Assembly: GCA_008086245.1 (NCBI GenBank)
Contig: VSIX01000032.1
Coordinates: 105,547 to 169,546, forward strand
Direction of reading: 5' to 3'
Length of the DNA: 64,000 nt
Source: Candidatus Mcinerneyibacterium aminivorans
Lineage (GTDB): Bacteria > Macinerneyibacteriota > Macinerneyibacteria > Macinerneyibacteriales > Macinerneyibacteriaceae
The notes below the pieces were generated by a model that was not told the origin of the DNA, did not search any database, and saw only the letters and a list, made by a program, of their open reading frames with translations. Each line of letters begins with the position of its first letter. Position 1 is the stretch's first letter. Of this stretch, positions 1-10,094 are shown piece by piece. The translations under genes and the position numbers were made by a program.

Positions 1-2
1 AA

Positions 3-92
3 ATTGAAAAAACAAATATACAGAAAGTTACTATCCTGAATAACAACAGTATTCAATTAAATATAACAGGAGTGGTGAAAATTTATGAATAA
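3..92 (+). CDS. 3' end of a PilN-like pilus assembly gene (partial)
   Basis: An open frame enters from the left edge and ends at the TAA at 90-92, overlapping the ATG of the next gene by 8 bases. Only about 29 residues are visible, alternating hydrophobic and polar as in a beta strand (QLNITGVVKIYE at the end). The following genes look like PilO, PilP and PilQ, and pilN normally precedes pilO, so a PilN C-terminus is the likely reading. This identity rests on position, not on a recognisable motif. Confidence 0.45.
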   Translation: MEKTNIQKVTILNNNSIQLNITGVVKIYE

Positions 93-546
93 AGTAATGG
101 TATTTTTTATTGTTGTTATGATAGTAATAAATTCATTTATACTGGATGGTATAAAAAAAGAAATTGTATCAAAAAAGAAAGAAATTGAGAAAATTGAAAA
201 AGAGATTTTTGAATATAATTATATAAAAGAAAATAAAATAATTAATGATATTTTATCTAAAAATAAAGTAGTTAGAAAATATACTTATGTAGAAGCTGCT
301 AAAGAAATATTAGGTTACTTTGATACAAACAATGTGGTAATTAGAAATGTTAATTTTAATAAAGAGGAGAAAAATCAGGTAAAAATAAATATGACCGTAG
401 TATCAGATTATAAAACTTTAAAAAATATATTAACACGAATTAAAAGAACAGAAGCATTAATAATAGTAAATTCTTTACAGATGAAAATATACCGCGGAAA
501 TAGATATTCCTGTGAAATAGTAATGAGAAGGGTATATAATGTATGA
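85..546 (+). CDS. PilO-like type IV pilus / type II secretion inner-membrane protein
   Basis: 153 residues. One N-terminal membrane helix (about residues 4-22) is followed by a lysine/glutamate-rich coiled coil (about 24-60) and a small alpha/beta periplasmic domain with the pattern Y-K-T-L-K-N-I-L-T-R-I typical of PilO. PilO pairs with PilN to form the alignment complex linking the cytoplasmic platform to the secretin. GTGGTG precedes the ATG, which overlaps the upstream stop; the downstream gene overlaps by 4 bases. The assignment uses topology, domain pattern and order before a PilP-like gene and a secretin; GspM or another PilN/O relative is possible. Confidence 0.6.
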   Translation: MNKVMVFFIVVMIVINSFILDGIKKEIVSKKKEIEKIEKEIFEYNYIKENKIINDILSKNKVVRKYTYVEAAKEILGYFDTNNVVIRNVNFNKEEKNQVKINMTVVSDYKTLKNILTRIKRTEALIIVNSLQMKIYRGNRYSCEIVMRRVYNV

Positions 547-959
547 GAAATAAAATAATCTCTTTTATTTTAATAATTATTTTTGTCATTCTATTTTTTT
601 CAGGAATATTTCAGATGAAAGATATTGCTCTTTATGACCTTCATTCTAAAACCACAGTAAAAGATACTGAATTCGTTCAAAAAGTAAAAGATATATTAAA
701 AAAAATAAAATATAAGAGAGAAAAATTAAATAAGGATAAAAATGAAGTAGTTGCCAAAAAACAGAAACAGGATAGGTTTTATATAAGAATTTATTATATA
801 ATGACATCCCCCAAAAAGGAAGTAGGTATTTATTTTAATGGTAGAAGGTATCTATTAAAAGAAGGGGATACTGTTGGGAATAACCTTAAAATGGTAAAAA
901 TTCTTCCAAATAGTATCGAAGTAGAATATAATAATAAAACCTACTGGATATCTAAATAA
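543..959 (+). CDS. PilP/GspC-like periplasmic linker protein
   Basis: 138 residues with one N-terminal membrane helix (about 5-24), a charged linker rich in lysine (about 45-75), and a short beta-rich C-terminal domain with YLLKEGDTVG followed by V-K-I-L-P-N-S-I-E-V-E-Y. That pattern resembles the homology-region domain of PilP and GspC, which binds the N0 domain of the secretin. PilP is usually a lipoprotein; no lipobox cysteine is seen here, so a GspC-like anchored version is equally possible. The start overlaps the previous stop (ATGTATGA region) and the secretin follows after 12 bases. Confidence 0.5.
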   Translation: MRNKIISFILIIIFVILFFSGIFQMKDIALYDLHSKTTVKDTEFVQKVKDILKKIKYKREKLNKDKNEVVAKKQKQDRFYIRIYYIMTSPKKEVGIYFNGRRYLLKEGDTVGNNLKMVKILPNSIEVEYNNKTYWISK

Positions 960-971
960 TTAGGAGGCTTT

Positions 972-2261
972 ATGCAAATTAAATTTAAAAAGCTGTTTCT
1001 TTTTATGTTTTTTTTCATGTTTATTATTGGAATATATTCTCAAAAAGTATCTTTTAAGGCTGAAAATGCTCCCATGAGCATGGTTTTGAAGAGTATCTGC
1101 AAGCAGCACGATTTGAATCTGGTAATGGGTTCGAGTGTGGTTGATAAGAGAATTACAATTGATCTTGACAAGGTATCTCTTGATATAGCTCTTGATATGA
1201 TAGCTAAAGCTTCAGGGGTTGCATACGACAGACAGGATAATACAATTCTAGTAGATTCTCCCCAGCATTTAAAGAATGTTGTCAGCAAAAATTTTGAATT
1301 AATTAAACTAAATTATCTGGATGTAGAAGATTTAAAAGAGACCCTATCCGGGTTTAAAGATGTAGATATTAGTACAAACGAATCGGAGAATTCAATTGCA
1401 ATCTTTGCCCCTGTTAATCAATTATCTAAAATGAAAGAAATAATAAACAAACTGGATGTTCCTCCAAAACAGGTAATGATTGAAGTTAAATTAATTGAGA
1501 TAACAACAGACAAACTGGACAGTTTGGGTATAAACTGGGACCAATTAAATACAATGACTTTTGCATTTGCAGAAGGGGCAGCAGGCACTTCATCAGATGC
1601 AGATGCCTTACCGGATAATATGGGATATGTTGATATGGGTGAATTCCCCTCACTCTCAAGGCAGTTAAAAGGATTCAGATTGATTTTGGATTTAATTCTT
1701 GAAAATGGATATGGAAACATATTATCTAATACAAAGCTTATTGCTATGAATAATCATGAAGCATCAATACATGTAGGAGATATAATACCTTATGTTGTTA
1801 GAACCTATGATCAAGGAGAAACCAGAGAAAGAGTTGAAAAGGAAAAAGTAGGGATTAAATTAAACATTGTTCCCCAAATATCGGATAGCAATAAAATTAC
1901 AGTAAAGGTACAACCTGAGGTAAGTAACATACACGGTTGGAAGGGGCAAAATAGTGATATCCCATGGGTTAAAACAAGAAAAGCCGAAACTTTTGTAACA
2001 GTTGATAATGGTAAACCTATATTTATAGCTGGATTGAGAAATGAGGAAGAAACATACAACAAAAAGGGGATTTTTCCTCTTTCAAAAATTCCTCTTATCA
2101 AACATCTATTTACATATACAAAAAAAACAACTAAACAAACAGATTTGATAATACAGATTACTCCTTATATTGTGGGTACAGATGCAATGAAAGAAGCCAG
2201 TAATATAGATTTTAATGAGCTAAGAAAAAAATTAAAAGATAATGTAAAACCGAAAAAGTAA
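972..2261 (+). CDS. pilQ: Short secretin, PilQ/GspD family
   Basis: 429 residues with a signal peptide (hydrophobic to about residue 23, ending YSQ). An STN-type N0 domain follows (about 25-95, with QHDLNLVMG and ITIDLDKVSL), then one N1/NolW-like repeat (FELIKLNYLDVEDL, about 105-165), then the secretin channel domain (QVMIEVKLIEI to LIIQITPYIV, about 168-410). Secretins multimerise into the outer-membrane gate of type IV pili or type II secretion. The protein is much shorter than typical PilQ (about 700): AMIN domains and extra N1 repeats are absent. A good ribosome site, TAGGAGG, sits 5 bases before the ATG. Confidence 0.88.
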   Translation: MQIKFKKLFLFMFFFMFIIGIYSQKVSFKAENAPMSMVLKSICKQHDLNLVMGSSVVDKRITIDLDKVSLDIALDMIAKASGVAYDRQDNTILVDSPQHLKNVVSKNFELIKLNYLDVEDLKETLSGFKDVDISTNESENSIAIFAPVNQLSKMKEIINKLDVPPKQVMIEVKLIEITTDKLDSLGINWDQLNTMTFAFAEGAAGTSSDADALPDNMGYVDMGEFPSLSRQLKGFRLILDLILENGYGNILSNTKLIAMNNHEASIHVGDIIPYVVRTYDQGETRERVEKEKVGIKLNIVPQISDSNKITVKVQPEVSNIHGWKGQNSDIPWVKTRKAETFVTVDNGKPIFIAGLRNEEETYNKKGIFPLSKIPLIKHLFTYTKKTTKQTDLIIQITPYIVGTDAMKEASNIDFNELRKKLKDNVKPKK

Positions 2262-2263
2262 TA

Positions 2264-3742
2264 ATGTTTTTAAGGATGCAAAAACAGCTTAAAAAAAGAA
2301 AGTTCCTCTTTTTCCCTTTATATTTGGTTTTAGGTTTTTTTGCTTTTGCGCCATATATCTCTTCTGTAGTATCATTCTTTATTTTTATTCCATTTTTTTA
2401 TTATTTGTTTCAGGAGAGCAAGTTGAAAAATGTTGTAAAAGTTTCTATTTATTCCGGATTTGGGTTTTTCCTGATTAATTCCTTCTGGATTTATAGATTT
2501 ACTATAACTGGAATATTTCTACTGGCCCTGTATTTAATGCTTTACTGGGTTTTATCGGGTTTGTTTTTCTACTATTTTAAGGATAAAAAATATTTTTTCT
2601 TTTATTTCCCTTTATTTTGGACAATACTGGAGATTATAAGGGGAATGACAAGGTTTGGATTTAGCTGGTCCGAGATCGGATATTCCGTTTCTCAATTTCT
2701 ATTTTTTTCAAATATTGCATATATCGGAGGAGTTCATCTCTTAACTTATCTGCTGGTTTTAATAAATCTATTAATTGCTTACTACTTTTTTATAAATAAA
2801 AAAATCTATTTGAAAAAAACTTTTATAATCTTTTTTATTTCTTTAGCTCTTGGAATTACCATATATTTTGTGAAAAAAAGTAAAACCTCAAATGATATTA
2901 AAGTGAGTGTAATCCAGCCTTCAATTGATCTTTTTGCCAAATGGGATAATGATTTTATTAATACCGTTATGGATAAATATTATAAACTTGCTATGAGAGT
3001 TGAAAAGGATTCAAATCTTGTAATATGGCCTGAAACAGCTTTTGTTAATGGACTGCTTAATTACAGGGTAGATAGAAATACAATGAAAAAGATACTTATG
3101 AATCAGAAATCCGATGCTAAACATCTGGTAGGTACGACGCTATATAAAGGTAATAAAAATTATAATTCTCTTTTTTTAATAGATGAGGAGGGGAATTATG
3201 ATTATTATTCAAAGAAGATGCTTGTACCATTTGCTGAATTTTTACCATTTGAGAAATATACTAAATTTCTTATGGATATTTATCCCATACAGTATCTTTT
3301 GTCAAGAGGAGAAAATTATAAAGTATTTAAAATGGGCAACATAAAATTTTCTGGTTTAATATGTTTTGAATCTATTTTCCCGCATTTTTTGCATAATTTT
3401 ATAAAAAAAGGTGCCAAATTTGTTGTTGTTAGTACAAACGATGGCTGGTATATCGATACACTGGCTCCATTTCAGCATCTACAATTTGCAAGAATGCGTG
3501 CAATAGAACAAAATAGATATTTTGTTCAGTGTGCCAATAGTGGAATATCTGCATTTATCGATAATAAAGGAAGAATATATAAAAAGTTAGGGGAAAATAA
3601 AGCAGCTATTATAGAGGACAAAGTGTTTTTAATAGAAAAGAAAAGCATTTATTATTTCCTAAAAGATTACTACTGGATATTTTTTATATTGATGTCAATT
3701 ATTCTCTTTCTCAAAGAAAGTAGAATAAAAAGAAAGGAATGA
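2264..3742 (+). CDS. lnt: Apolipoprotein N-acyltransferase
   Basis: 492 residues, close to the family norm. About seven N-terminal membrane segments lead into a nitrilase-type domain (about 210-450) and a final C-terminal helix. The catalytic triad is recognisable: Glu257 in WPETAF, Lys317 in KKMLVPFAEF and Cys367 in ICFES. Lnt adds the third acyl chain to lipoproteins in the inner membrane; with the lspA gene at 18.8 kb this indicates a diderm that makes triacylated lipoproteins. The gene follows the secretin after 2 bases, has no clear Shine-Dalgarno sequence, and a second ATG at 2276 could be the start. It overlaps korA by 4 bases. Confidence 0.92.
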   Translation: MFLRMQKQLKKRKFLFFPLYLVLGFFAFAPYISSVVSFFIFIPFFYYLFQESKLKNVVKVSIYSGFGFFLINSFWIYRFTITGIFLLALYLMLYWVLSGLFFYYFKDKKYFFFYFPLFWTILEIIRGMTRFGFSWSEIGYSVSQFLFFSNIAYIGGVHLLTYLLVLINLLIAYYFFINKKIYLKKTFIIFFISLALGITIYFVKKSKTSNDIKVSVIQPSIDLFAKWDNDFINTVMDKYYKLAMRVEKDSNLVIWPETAFVNGLLNYRVDRNTMKKILMNQKSDAKHLVGTTLYKGNKNYNSLFLIDEEGNYDYYSKKMLVPFAEFLPFEKYTKFLMDIYPIQYLLSRGENYKVFKMGNIKFSGLICFESIFPHFLHNFIKKGAKFVVVSTNDGWYIDTLAPFQHLQFARMRAIEQNRYFVQCANSGISAFIDNKGRIYKKLGENKAAIIEDKVFLIEKKSIYYFLKDYYWIFFILMSIILFLKESRIKRKE

Positions 3743-5451
3743 ATATGGCAAATGATTTTTCTATTGTATTAGCCGGTGCTGCAGGCCAGGGGATTCAGGT
3801 TGTAGAAAATCTTGCGGTTAATATTTTTAAAAAATCGGGATTTAATGTTTTTGCGGTAAAAAAATATATGTCCAGGGTTAGAGGAGGGAATAATTCTACA
3901 GAAATTAGAATATCGGATGAAAAAGTTAGAGCTTATTTGGATAGGATTGATATTTTCATTCCTTTTAGTAAAAAAGCATTATTTGCAGCGAAAACTAGAA
4001 TATCGGAAAAAACCTTGATTATACTGGACGAAAAAATTGTGAAAGAAATTGGTAAGTTTAATGATGGCGAGAATATTATAAAATTACCGATTTCAGAAAG
4101 CGCAGAAGATATTAAAGAGAAAATTTTAATTAATACGATATCTACTGGAATTCTCAGTGCTATATTAGGATTAGATAAAAAAACAGGCAAAAAAGAAATA
4201 GAAAAATATTTTGAAAAAAAAGGGGAGAAAATAGTTGCCATAAATCTCAAGGCATTTAATGCCGGATATGAATTAATAGATGGGTTTCATGAAAAAACCT
4301 TTAAAAGATTTAGAATCAATAGAAATGAAAAAAGAGATAAAGAAATATTAATAAATGGAAGTGAAGCAATTACCTATGGAGGACTTGCTGCAGGATGTAA
4401 TTTCGTCAGTGCTTATCCTATGTCTCCATCTACCGATGTCCTTCAAATTTTCTCTAAAAATGCCAAAGAGTTTGGTGTTGTAGTAGAACAAATCGAGGAT
4501 GAGATTAGTGCAGTTAATATGTCCATTGGTGCATGGTATGCCGGTGCCCGTGCCATGGTTACAACTTCCGGCGGTGGATTTGCATTAATGTCTGAAGGTT
4601 TAAGCCTGTCCGGTATGATAGAAAGCCCTCTTGTGATTCATAATAGTCAAAGACCAGCCCCGGCGACAGGATTACCTACAAGAACAGCTCAGGAGGATTT
4701 AAATCTTGTCATCCACTCAGGTCACGGAGAATTTCCTCGAATTGTATTTGCACCGGGTACACTTGAAGAGGGATTTTATCTTTCACAAATAGCGTTTAAT
4801 TATGCCGATAAATTTCAGGTGCCGGTTATAATTTTAACCGATCAATATTATGTAAGCAGTTACTATAATTTTTCGATTCCGGATTTGAATAAAATAGATA
4901 ATGAAAAATCATTTATTAAAACTGAAAAGAATTATAAAAGACATAAATTGACAGAAAATGGTATTTCCCCGCGGGGAATCCCGGGATTTGGGGAAGGATT
5001 GGTTAGAACAACTGGAAATGAACATTTAGAAAATGGTATGATCACAGAAGAAAAAGAGATTAGAAATAAGATGCAGGATAAAAGGAACAGAAAAAGACAA
5101 ACGATTCTCGAAAACTTCATTGAACCAAATTTTGTAGGACTCGAGGATTATAATAATTTAATTGTTTGCTGGGGATCCACATTTTTAATTATAAAAGAGG
5201 CAGTTCAAAATATGAATCAAAAAGATACTTCCATTCTTCATTTTAAACAGGTCTATCCATTAAGTGATTCCGTAAAAAAATATTTTGACAAAGCTAATAA
5301 GACTATTGTTGTGGAAAACAATTCAACGGGGCAATTTAAAAGATTGCTTAAAGCTGAATTAAATATAAATTGTGATGAATCGATATTAAAATATGATGGC
5401 CGTAGTTTTTCTGTAGAGAATTTAACCAAAAAACTCCAAAAAAGAATTTGA
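3739..5451 (+). CDS. korA: 2-oxoacid:ferredoxin oxidoreductase, fused gamma-alpha subunit
   Basis: 570 residues. The N-terminal third (about 8-185, starting [14 protein letters not shown]) is the gamma domain. The rest carries the alpha pyrimidine-binding domain with [25 protein letters not shown] and GPLGLPT-like [15 protein letters not shown], then the C-terminal alpha II domain. The fused layout is that of 2-oxoglutarate/2-oxoacid ferredoxin oxidoreductases that decarboxylate 2-oxoacids to acyl-CoA while reducing ferredoxin. YPMSPSTD replaces the commoner YPITPSTD. The substrate cannot be read from sequence. The gene overlaps lnt; the thiamine-binding beta subunit follows. No ferredoxin-type delta subunit is encoded nearby. 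Confidence 0.9.
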   Translation: MNMANDFSIVLAGAAGQGIQVVENLAVNIFKKSGFNVFAVKKYMSRVRGGNNSTEIRISDEKVRAYLDRIDIFIPFSKKALFAAKTRISEKTLIILDEKIVKEIGKFNDGENIIKLPISESAEDIKEKILINTISTGILSAILGLDKKTGKKEIEKYFEKKGEKIVAINLKAFNAGYELIDGFHEKTFKRFRINRNEKRDKEILINGSEAITYGGLAAGCNFVSAYPMSPSTDVLQIFSKNAKEFGVVVEQIEDEISAVNMSIGAWYAGARAMVTTSGGGFALMSEGLSLSGMIESPLVIHNSQRPAPATGLPTRTAQEDLNLVIHSGHGEFPRIVFAPGTLEEGFYLSQIAFNYADKFQVPVIILTDQYYVSSYYNFSIPDLNKIDNEKSFIKTEKNYKRHKLTENGISPRGIPGFGEGLVRTTGNEHLENGMITEEKEIRNKMQDKRNRKRQTILENFIEPNFVGLEDYNNLIVCWGSTFLIIKEAVQNMNQKDTSILHFKQVYPLSDSVKKYFDKANKTIVVENNSTGQFKRLLKAELNINCDESILKYDGRSFSVENLTKKLQKRI

Positions 5452-5462
5452 AAGGGGTTTAT

Positions 5463-6311
5463 ATGAAGTTCAAAAAAGAAAATAAAGATATACACTGGTG
5501 TCCAGGGTGCGGGAATTATGGAATTCTTGATATATTAAATGAGGTTCTGGAGGATTTAAATTTAAATCCCTCTAATACTGTAATGATTTCTGGCATAGGG
5601 CAGGCCGGGAAAACCCCTCATTTTATAAATCTTAACTGCATACATTCACTTCATGGAAGAGCTCTCCCGATAGCTACAGGGGTAAAAGCTGCAAATAAGA
5701 ATCTTACAGTTTTAGCTGAAGGGGGAGATGGTGACATGTATGGTGAAGGGGGAAATCACTTTATGCACGCTATCAGAAGAAATCCAAATATAACTAATAT
5801 AGTACATAATAATATGGTATATGGTCTCACAAAAGGACAGGCATCACCTACAAGTCCAGAAGGATTTCAATCAAAAGTTCAGGTAAGTGGTGTTTTTGAA
5901 AAACCATTTAATCCGTTGGCTGTAGCGATCTCACTTGATGCTTCATTTGTGGCAAGAGCTTTTGTAGGAAATAAAGAACATACCAAAAAAATATTAAAAG
6001 ATGCCATCAAACATAAAGGATATGCATTGGTGGATTTGTTTCAACCCTGTGTTGTTTTTAACAAAATAAATACATATAAATGGTTTGAGGAAAATACTTA
6101 TTATCTTGAAAACCATAATCCTAATGATAAAATTGAAGCAATAAAAGCTGCATTTGATAATAGCAAACTGGGGCTGGGAATTTTTTATAAGAACAAGGAT
6201 AAACCGGTATTTGAGGATAAATGTGATGGATATTTCAACTATGAAACTCCACTATATGAAAGGAAACCGGACAAAGAAAAACTGGAAAAATTGCTAAAAA
6301 GCAAGGCGTGA
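5463..6311 (+). CDS. korB: 2-oxoacid:ferredoxin oxidoreductase, thiamine-binding beta subunit
   Basis: 282 residues from the ATG at 5463, which has GAAAGGGG about 6 bases upstream; an in-frame TTG at 5448 is a worse start. The protein begins with the cluster ligands [10 protein letters not shown], continues with [11 protein letters not shown] and [15 protein letters not shown], and carries the thiamine diphosphate site [12 protein letters not shown] followed by [13 protein letters not shown] and YGLTKGQ-SPTSPEG. With KorA it forms the oxidoreductase; beta binds thiamine diphosphate and one 4Fe-4S cluster. The pair lies directly in front of the pyr genes, with only 4 bases to pyrC. Confidence 0.92.
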   Translation: MKFKKENKDIHWCPGCGNYGILDILNEVLEDLNLNPSNTVMISGIGQAGKTPHFINLNCIHSLHGRALPIATGVKAANKNLTVLAEGGDGDMYGEGGNHFMHAIRRNPNITNIVHNNMVYGLTKGQASPTSPEGFQSKVQVSGVFEKPFNPLAVAISLDASFVARAFVGNKEHTKKILKDAIKHKGYALVDLFQPCVVFNKINTYKWFEENTYYLENHNPNDKIEAIKAAFDNSKLGLGIFYKNKDKPVFEDKCDGYFNYETPLYERKPDKEKLEKLLKSKA

Positions 6312-6315
6312 TTAT

Positions 6316-7614
6316 ATGAAATATCTTCTAAAAAAAGCCAAAATAGTCAATTATGATAAAAAGCCCTACAAGGGGGATATATTAATTGAAGGAAATGAAA
6401 TAAAAAAAGTAGGTAATTTAAATGAAGAAATAATAAAACCTAATACTGTAATCGATTTGGAAGGATTGCATGTATTTCCGGGTATAATTGATATGCATTC
6501 TCATTTAAGAGAACCAGGAGGTTATATTGACATTAATATCAAAACACAAACTGAAGCAGCTGTTAAATCAGGCATAACTACTGTTGTTGCAATGCCTAAT
6601 ACTAATCCAGTTTGTGATAAGCTTGATATCTATGATAGAATAAAACAAATCATTAAAAAGAAAGCTGCTTGTGATGTAATTCAGGTAATGGCAGGTACCA
6701 TGGATATTGAAGGTGAAATAATAACAGAATTTGATTCTGCTGGGACTGTAAAAGCGGTTTCCGATGACGGGAGAAGTGTTGAAAACAGCAGAATTCTTTT
6801 GAATGTGTTAAAAAAGGTTAAGAAAAAAAATATTGTTTATTTAAGCCATGCTGAAGATGATAATTTAAGAAAAGATGGGGTAATTAACAGCGGCAAGAAA
6901 TCAAACAAGTTTGATCTTAAGCCGATTTACAATGAAGTTGAAGACATAAGAACATACAGGGATTTATCTTTAGCGTCTATAGCCGGTTCTAGAATTCATT
7001 TTTGTCACCTTTCAACTGAAGAGTCTTTAAATTTAGTAAAAAGATTTAAAGAAAGAAATGTGAATGTAACATGTGAAGTTACTCCACATCATTTATTTTT
7101 ATCCGAGAGCGATATTAAAGAAAATATCGGTATTTATAAAATGAACCCACCATTGCGGAGTGATAAAGATCGTCAGGCATTAATCAAGGGTATAAAAGAG
7201 GGAAGTATTGATGCAATTGCTACCGACCATGCTCCCCATCCAATGAAAAATAAATTGAAAGATTTCAATGAATCTAGTTTTGGAATAATAGGATTTGAAA
7301 CCCTTATTCCCCTTGCTATTGAAAAGCTTTATTATAAAGAAGATATTCCATTACAGAGATTGGCCGAGCTTCTTTCCTATAATCCCTCAAAAATACTTAA
7401 TTTGGATAGACGGGGTAGAATAGAAAAAAATGCATTGGCTTACCTAACGGTGGTGGATATAAATGACAAAATAGAGATAAATAAAAGTTTTATTAAATCA
7501 AAAACATATAATACACCATTTTTAAACAGTAAATTAAGAGGTAAACCTTTATTTACGGTCATAAATGGAAAGATTTTTGATATAGAAAAGGATAGTTGGT
7601 ATGAAAATAAATGA
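6316..7614 (+). CDS. pyrC: Dihydroorotase (class I)
   Basis: 432 residues, the usual size of class I dihydroorotases. Zinc and substrate motifs are present: DMHSHLREPG (about residues 58-67), AMPNTNP, LSHAED, HFCHLST, EVTPHHLF, MNPPLR and ATDHAPH. The enzyme cyclises carbamoyl aspartate to dihydroorotate, the third step of UMP synthesis. HSHLREPGGYID replaces the more usual HVHLREPG with acidic residues. There is no strong ribosome site, so coupling to korB is likely. The end overlaps pyrK by 14 bases. Dihydroorotate then goes to the pyrK/pyrD enzyme encoded next. Confidence 0.93.
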   Translation: MKYLLKKAKIVNYDKKPYKGDILIEGNEIKKVGNLNEEIIKPNTVIDLEGLHVFPGIIDMHSHLREPGGYIDINIKTQTEAAVKSGITTVVAMPNTNPVCDKLDIYDRIKQIIKKKAACDVIQVMAGTMDIEGEIITEFDSAGTVKAVSDDGRSVENSRILLNVLKKVKKKNIVYLSHAEDDNLRKDGVINSGKKSNKFDLKPIYNEVEDIRTYRDLSLASIAGSRIHFCHLSTEESLNLVKRFKERNVNVTCEVTPHHLFLSESDIKENIGIYKMNPPLRSDKDRQALIKGIKEGSIDAIATDHAPHPMKNKLKDFNESSFGIIGFETLIPLAIEKLYYKEDIPLQRLAELLSYNPSKILNLDRRGRIEKNALAYLTVVDINDKIEINKSFIKSKTYNTPFLNSKLRGKPLFTVINGKIFDIEKDSWYENK

Positions 7615-8359
7615 TGTAAAAATTTTAAAAAATAGGAAAATAGCAAAAGATATATACAAGATGGTCGTTTATTCACCTGCAATGGCAAAAGAAACAAAAC
7701 CCGGGCAGTTTTATGAAATTAAGGTTTCTGATACTTATGATCCAATTTTAAGAAGACCTATCAGCATCGGGTTGGTTGAAAAAGATCTTCTGATATTTTA
7801 TTACAAAGTTGTTGGTAAAGGGACCGGCTTGATGTCCAAGTTTGAAAAAGATGAGTTTATAAATATTCTGGGACCTCTTGGAGAAACTTTTCCAATAAAT
7901 AAAGATAAAAATGCATTAATTATTGGAGGGGGAATAGGGATAGCACCTTTAATTTATTTAAGTGAATATTTGAAATTAAATAATAATAGGGTGAAATTTT
8001 TAGCTGGATTTCATTCACAAAAAGATATTTATATTGAGGACCTTTACAGTATTCTTACCCCAGGAGATATTAAAGTATTTACCGATAATGGAAGTACTGG
8101 GATGAAGGGTTTTCCAACTGATAATTTAGAGGAAATAATTGGTGATTATGATATTGTATATACTTGTGGCCCGGAAATAATGATGAAAAGAGCAAATAAA
8201 ATTGCTACCGAAAGAAACATTCCAATATTTCATTCTCTAGAAGAAATTATGGGCTGCGGTGTGGGGGTTTGTATGGGTTGTGCAGTTGATACTGTTGATG
8301 GATACAAGCTTGTTTGTAAGGATGGTCCTGTATTCAACGGAAGGAATTTAAAATGGTAG
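7601..8359 (+). CDS. pyrK: Dihydroorotate dehydrogenase B, electron-transfer subunit
   Basis: 252 residues of the ferredoxin-reductase fold. The FAD site is RRPISIG, the nucleotide site is GGGIGIAPL, and the C-terminal 2Fe-2S ligands are in GCGVGVCMGCA with a further Cys in LVCKDGP. PyrK passes electrons from dihydroorotate (oxidised by PyrD) to NAD+. It overlaps pyrC by 14 bases and pyrD by 7, a tightly coupled operon. The class 1B partner is present immediately downstream. Confidence 0.94.
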   Translation: MKINDVKILKNRKIAKDIYKMVVYSPAMAKETKPGQFYEIKVSDTYDPILRRPISIGLVEKDLLIFYYKVVGKGTGLMSKFEKDEFINILGPLGETFPINKDKNALIIGGGIGIAPLIYLSEYLKLNNNRVKFLAGFHSQKDIYIEDLYSILTPGDIKVFTDNGSTGMKGFPTDNLEEIIGDYDIVYTCGPEIMMKRANKIATERNIPIFHSLEEIMGCGVGVCMGCAVDTVDGYKLVCKDGPVFNGRNLKW

Positions 8360-9282
8360 ACCTTTCAGTTAAAATAAAGAATTATAAATTTAAAAATCCC
8401 GTAATGACGGGTTCTGGAACTTATGGATATGGAGATGAGTTTGAGGAATTATATGATCCTTCTTTGCTTGGAGCAGTTCTGAGTAAAGGATTGACAATGA
8501 GAGAAAGAGGAGGGAATCCTCCTCCTAGAATCCATGAAACACCGGCCGGTATTCTTAATAGCATTGGGCTGGCTAATATGGGGATTGATAGGTTTGTTAA
8601 TGATAAATGTTTTAATTTGGCTAAAAAAAATATCGATGTTATAGCAAATATTTCTGGAAAATCAATAGATGAGTTTGGAAAAATGGCCGAAAAATGCAAC
8701 AAAACTGATGCAATCAAGGCTGTAGAGGTTAATGTTTCCTGTCCTAATGTGAAGGAGGGGGGGATGGCTTTTGGTGTTGATACCGAAAATATTTATAAAA
8801 TTACTAGTTTGGTAAAAAACACTACTGATAAACCGGTAATTGTTAAACTTTCTCCGAATGTAACTGATATTACAGAAATGGCTCAGGCTGCAGTTGAGGG
8901 AAAAGCAGATGCCTTAACATTAATTAATACACTTTTGGGAATGGCTATAGATATAAAAAAAGAAAAACCTGTAATGTATAATAAAGTAGCAGGACTATCA
9001 GGGCCTGCTATAAAACCTGTAGGACTTAGAATGGTTTATCAGGTAAAAGAAAAATTTCCGGATATTAAAATTATTGGCTCGGGTGGGATTTCCTGCTGGC
9101 AGGATGCAGTTGAATATTTTATGGCGGGAGCCAGTGCCGTTCAGATAGGCACAGCGTTATTTAATGATCCTATGCTCCCTGTTAATATAATAGAGGATTT
9201 AAGAAACTATCTTATGAAAAAAAATGTTGAAAAGATTGATGAAATTATTGGAATTGCAATAAAAAAGGAGGAGTGTAAATGA
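8353..9282 (+). CDS. pyrD: Dihydroorotate dehydrogenase B, catalytic subunit
   Basis: 309 residues, class 1B. FMN and substrate motifs: GSGTYGYGDEF near the N-terminus, GNPPPRIHETPAGILNSIG, NVSCPNVKEGG with the catalytic-base Cys, KLSPNVTDI, and GSGGISCWQDAVEYFMAGA with GTALF at the phosphate site. It oxidises dihydroorotate to orotate and hands electrons to PyrK. The start codon lies inside the end of pyrK. No pyrE (orotate phosphoribosyltransferase) is found in this window, so that step is encoded elsewhere. Confidence 0.95.
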   Translation: MVDLSVKIKNYKFKNPVMTGSGTYGYGDEFEELYDPSLLGAVLSKGLTMRERGGNPPPRIHETPAGILNSIGLANMGIDRFVNDKCFNLAKKNIDVIANISGKSIDEFGKMAEKCNKTDAIKAVEVNVSCPNVKEGGMAFGVDTENIYKITSLVKNTTDKPVIVKLSPNVTDITEMAQAAVEGKADALTLINTLLGMAIDIKKEKPVMYNKVAGLSGPAIKPVGLRMVYQVKEKFPDIKIIGSGGISCWQDAVEYFMAGASAVQIGTALFNDPMLPVNIIEDLRNYLMKKNVEKIDEIIGIAIKKEECK

Positions 9283-10079
9283 GTTTTACCAAAAAATATA
9301 AACAGGCCCTGAAAAAAAACAAATCTTTTTTGTGTGTGGGGCTTGATAGTGATTATGAAAGATTACCGGATTGTTTAAAAAATGAAGATAATCCTATGAA
9401 GAAATTTAATAAGGAAATTATTGAAGCTACAAGAGATCTGGTATGTGCATATAAACCCAATGCAGCTTTTTATGAATCTGCTGGGAAAGTAGGATTTCAG
9501 GCATGGGAAGTGCTAAATGAGCAGATAGGGGACGAGATACCTGTTATCGCTGATGTGAAGCGTGGAGATATTGGAAATACGGCAAGGCATTATGCAAAGT
9601 CGCTTTTCGAGCTTAACGATTTCGATGCAGCCACTTCAAATCCGTATATGGGATGGGATGCTATAGAACCTTTTATGAAATATGATGATAGATATTTATT
9701 TGTACTGGCAATTACTTCAAACTCTTCAGCAAAAGATTTTGAGTATTATCATGATTTGTATAAACTGGTTTCAAAAAAAGTTTCGGAGTGGAACGAAAAA
9801 GTTGATAATAGATTGGGATTGGTGACCGGAGCTACAAAACCGGAAGAACTCAAAGAAATAAGAAAAATATGCACTGATGAAATACTGCTTATACCTGGAA
9901 TAGGAACCCAGGGTGGGGAAGTAGAAAAAACGATAAAATACGGGTATGGCGGCAGTAATGGTAATATGGTAATTAATGTTGCCAGAAGCATAATATTTGC
10001 ATCTTCTGGTAAGGATTTTGCTGAAAAAGCAAGGGAAAAAGCAAAATACTATAAGGAATTGTTTAATAATTATTTATAA
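9279..10079 (+). CDS. pyrF: Orotidine 5'-phosphate decarboxylase, type 2
   Basis: 266 residues, longer than E. coli-type PyrF and matching the type 2 family. It has CVGLDSDYERLP at the N-terminus, KPNAAFYES, the catalytic Asp-Lys-Asp region VIADVKRGDIGNTARHY, NPYMGWDAIEPF, and PGIGTQGGE at the phosphate loop. It decarboxylates OMP to UMP, the last step of the pathway. It shares ATGA with the pyrD stop and has a GGAGG site. It is the last pyrimidine gene in this operon. Confidence 0.94.
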   Translation: MSFTKKYKQALKKNKSFLCVGLDSDYERLPDCLKNEDNPMKKFNKEIIEATRDLVCAYKPNAAFYESAGKVGFQAWEVLNEQIGDEIPVIADVKRGDIGNTARHYAKSLFELNDFDAATSNPYMGWDAIEPFMKYDDRYLFVLAITSNSSAKDFEYYHDLYKLVSKKVSEWNEKVDNRLGLVTGATKPEELKEIRKICTDEILLIPGIGTQGGEVEKTIKYGYGGSNGNMVINVARSIIFASSGKDFAEKAREKAKYYKELFNNYL

Positions 10080-10094
10080 CATGGGAGGTTAATT

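Noticed and set aside
5448..5462. TTG start for korB
   Set aside because: The GAAAGGGG site serves the ATG at 5463, and the TTG overlaps the korA stop without its own ribosome site.
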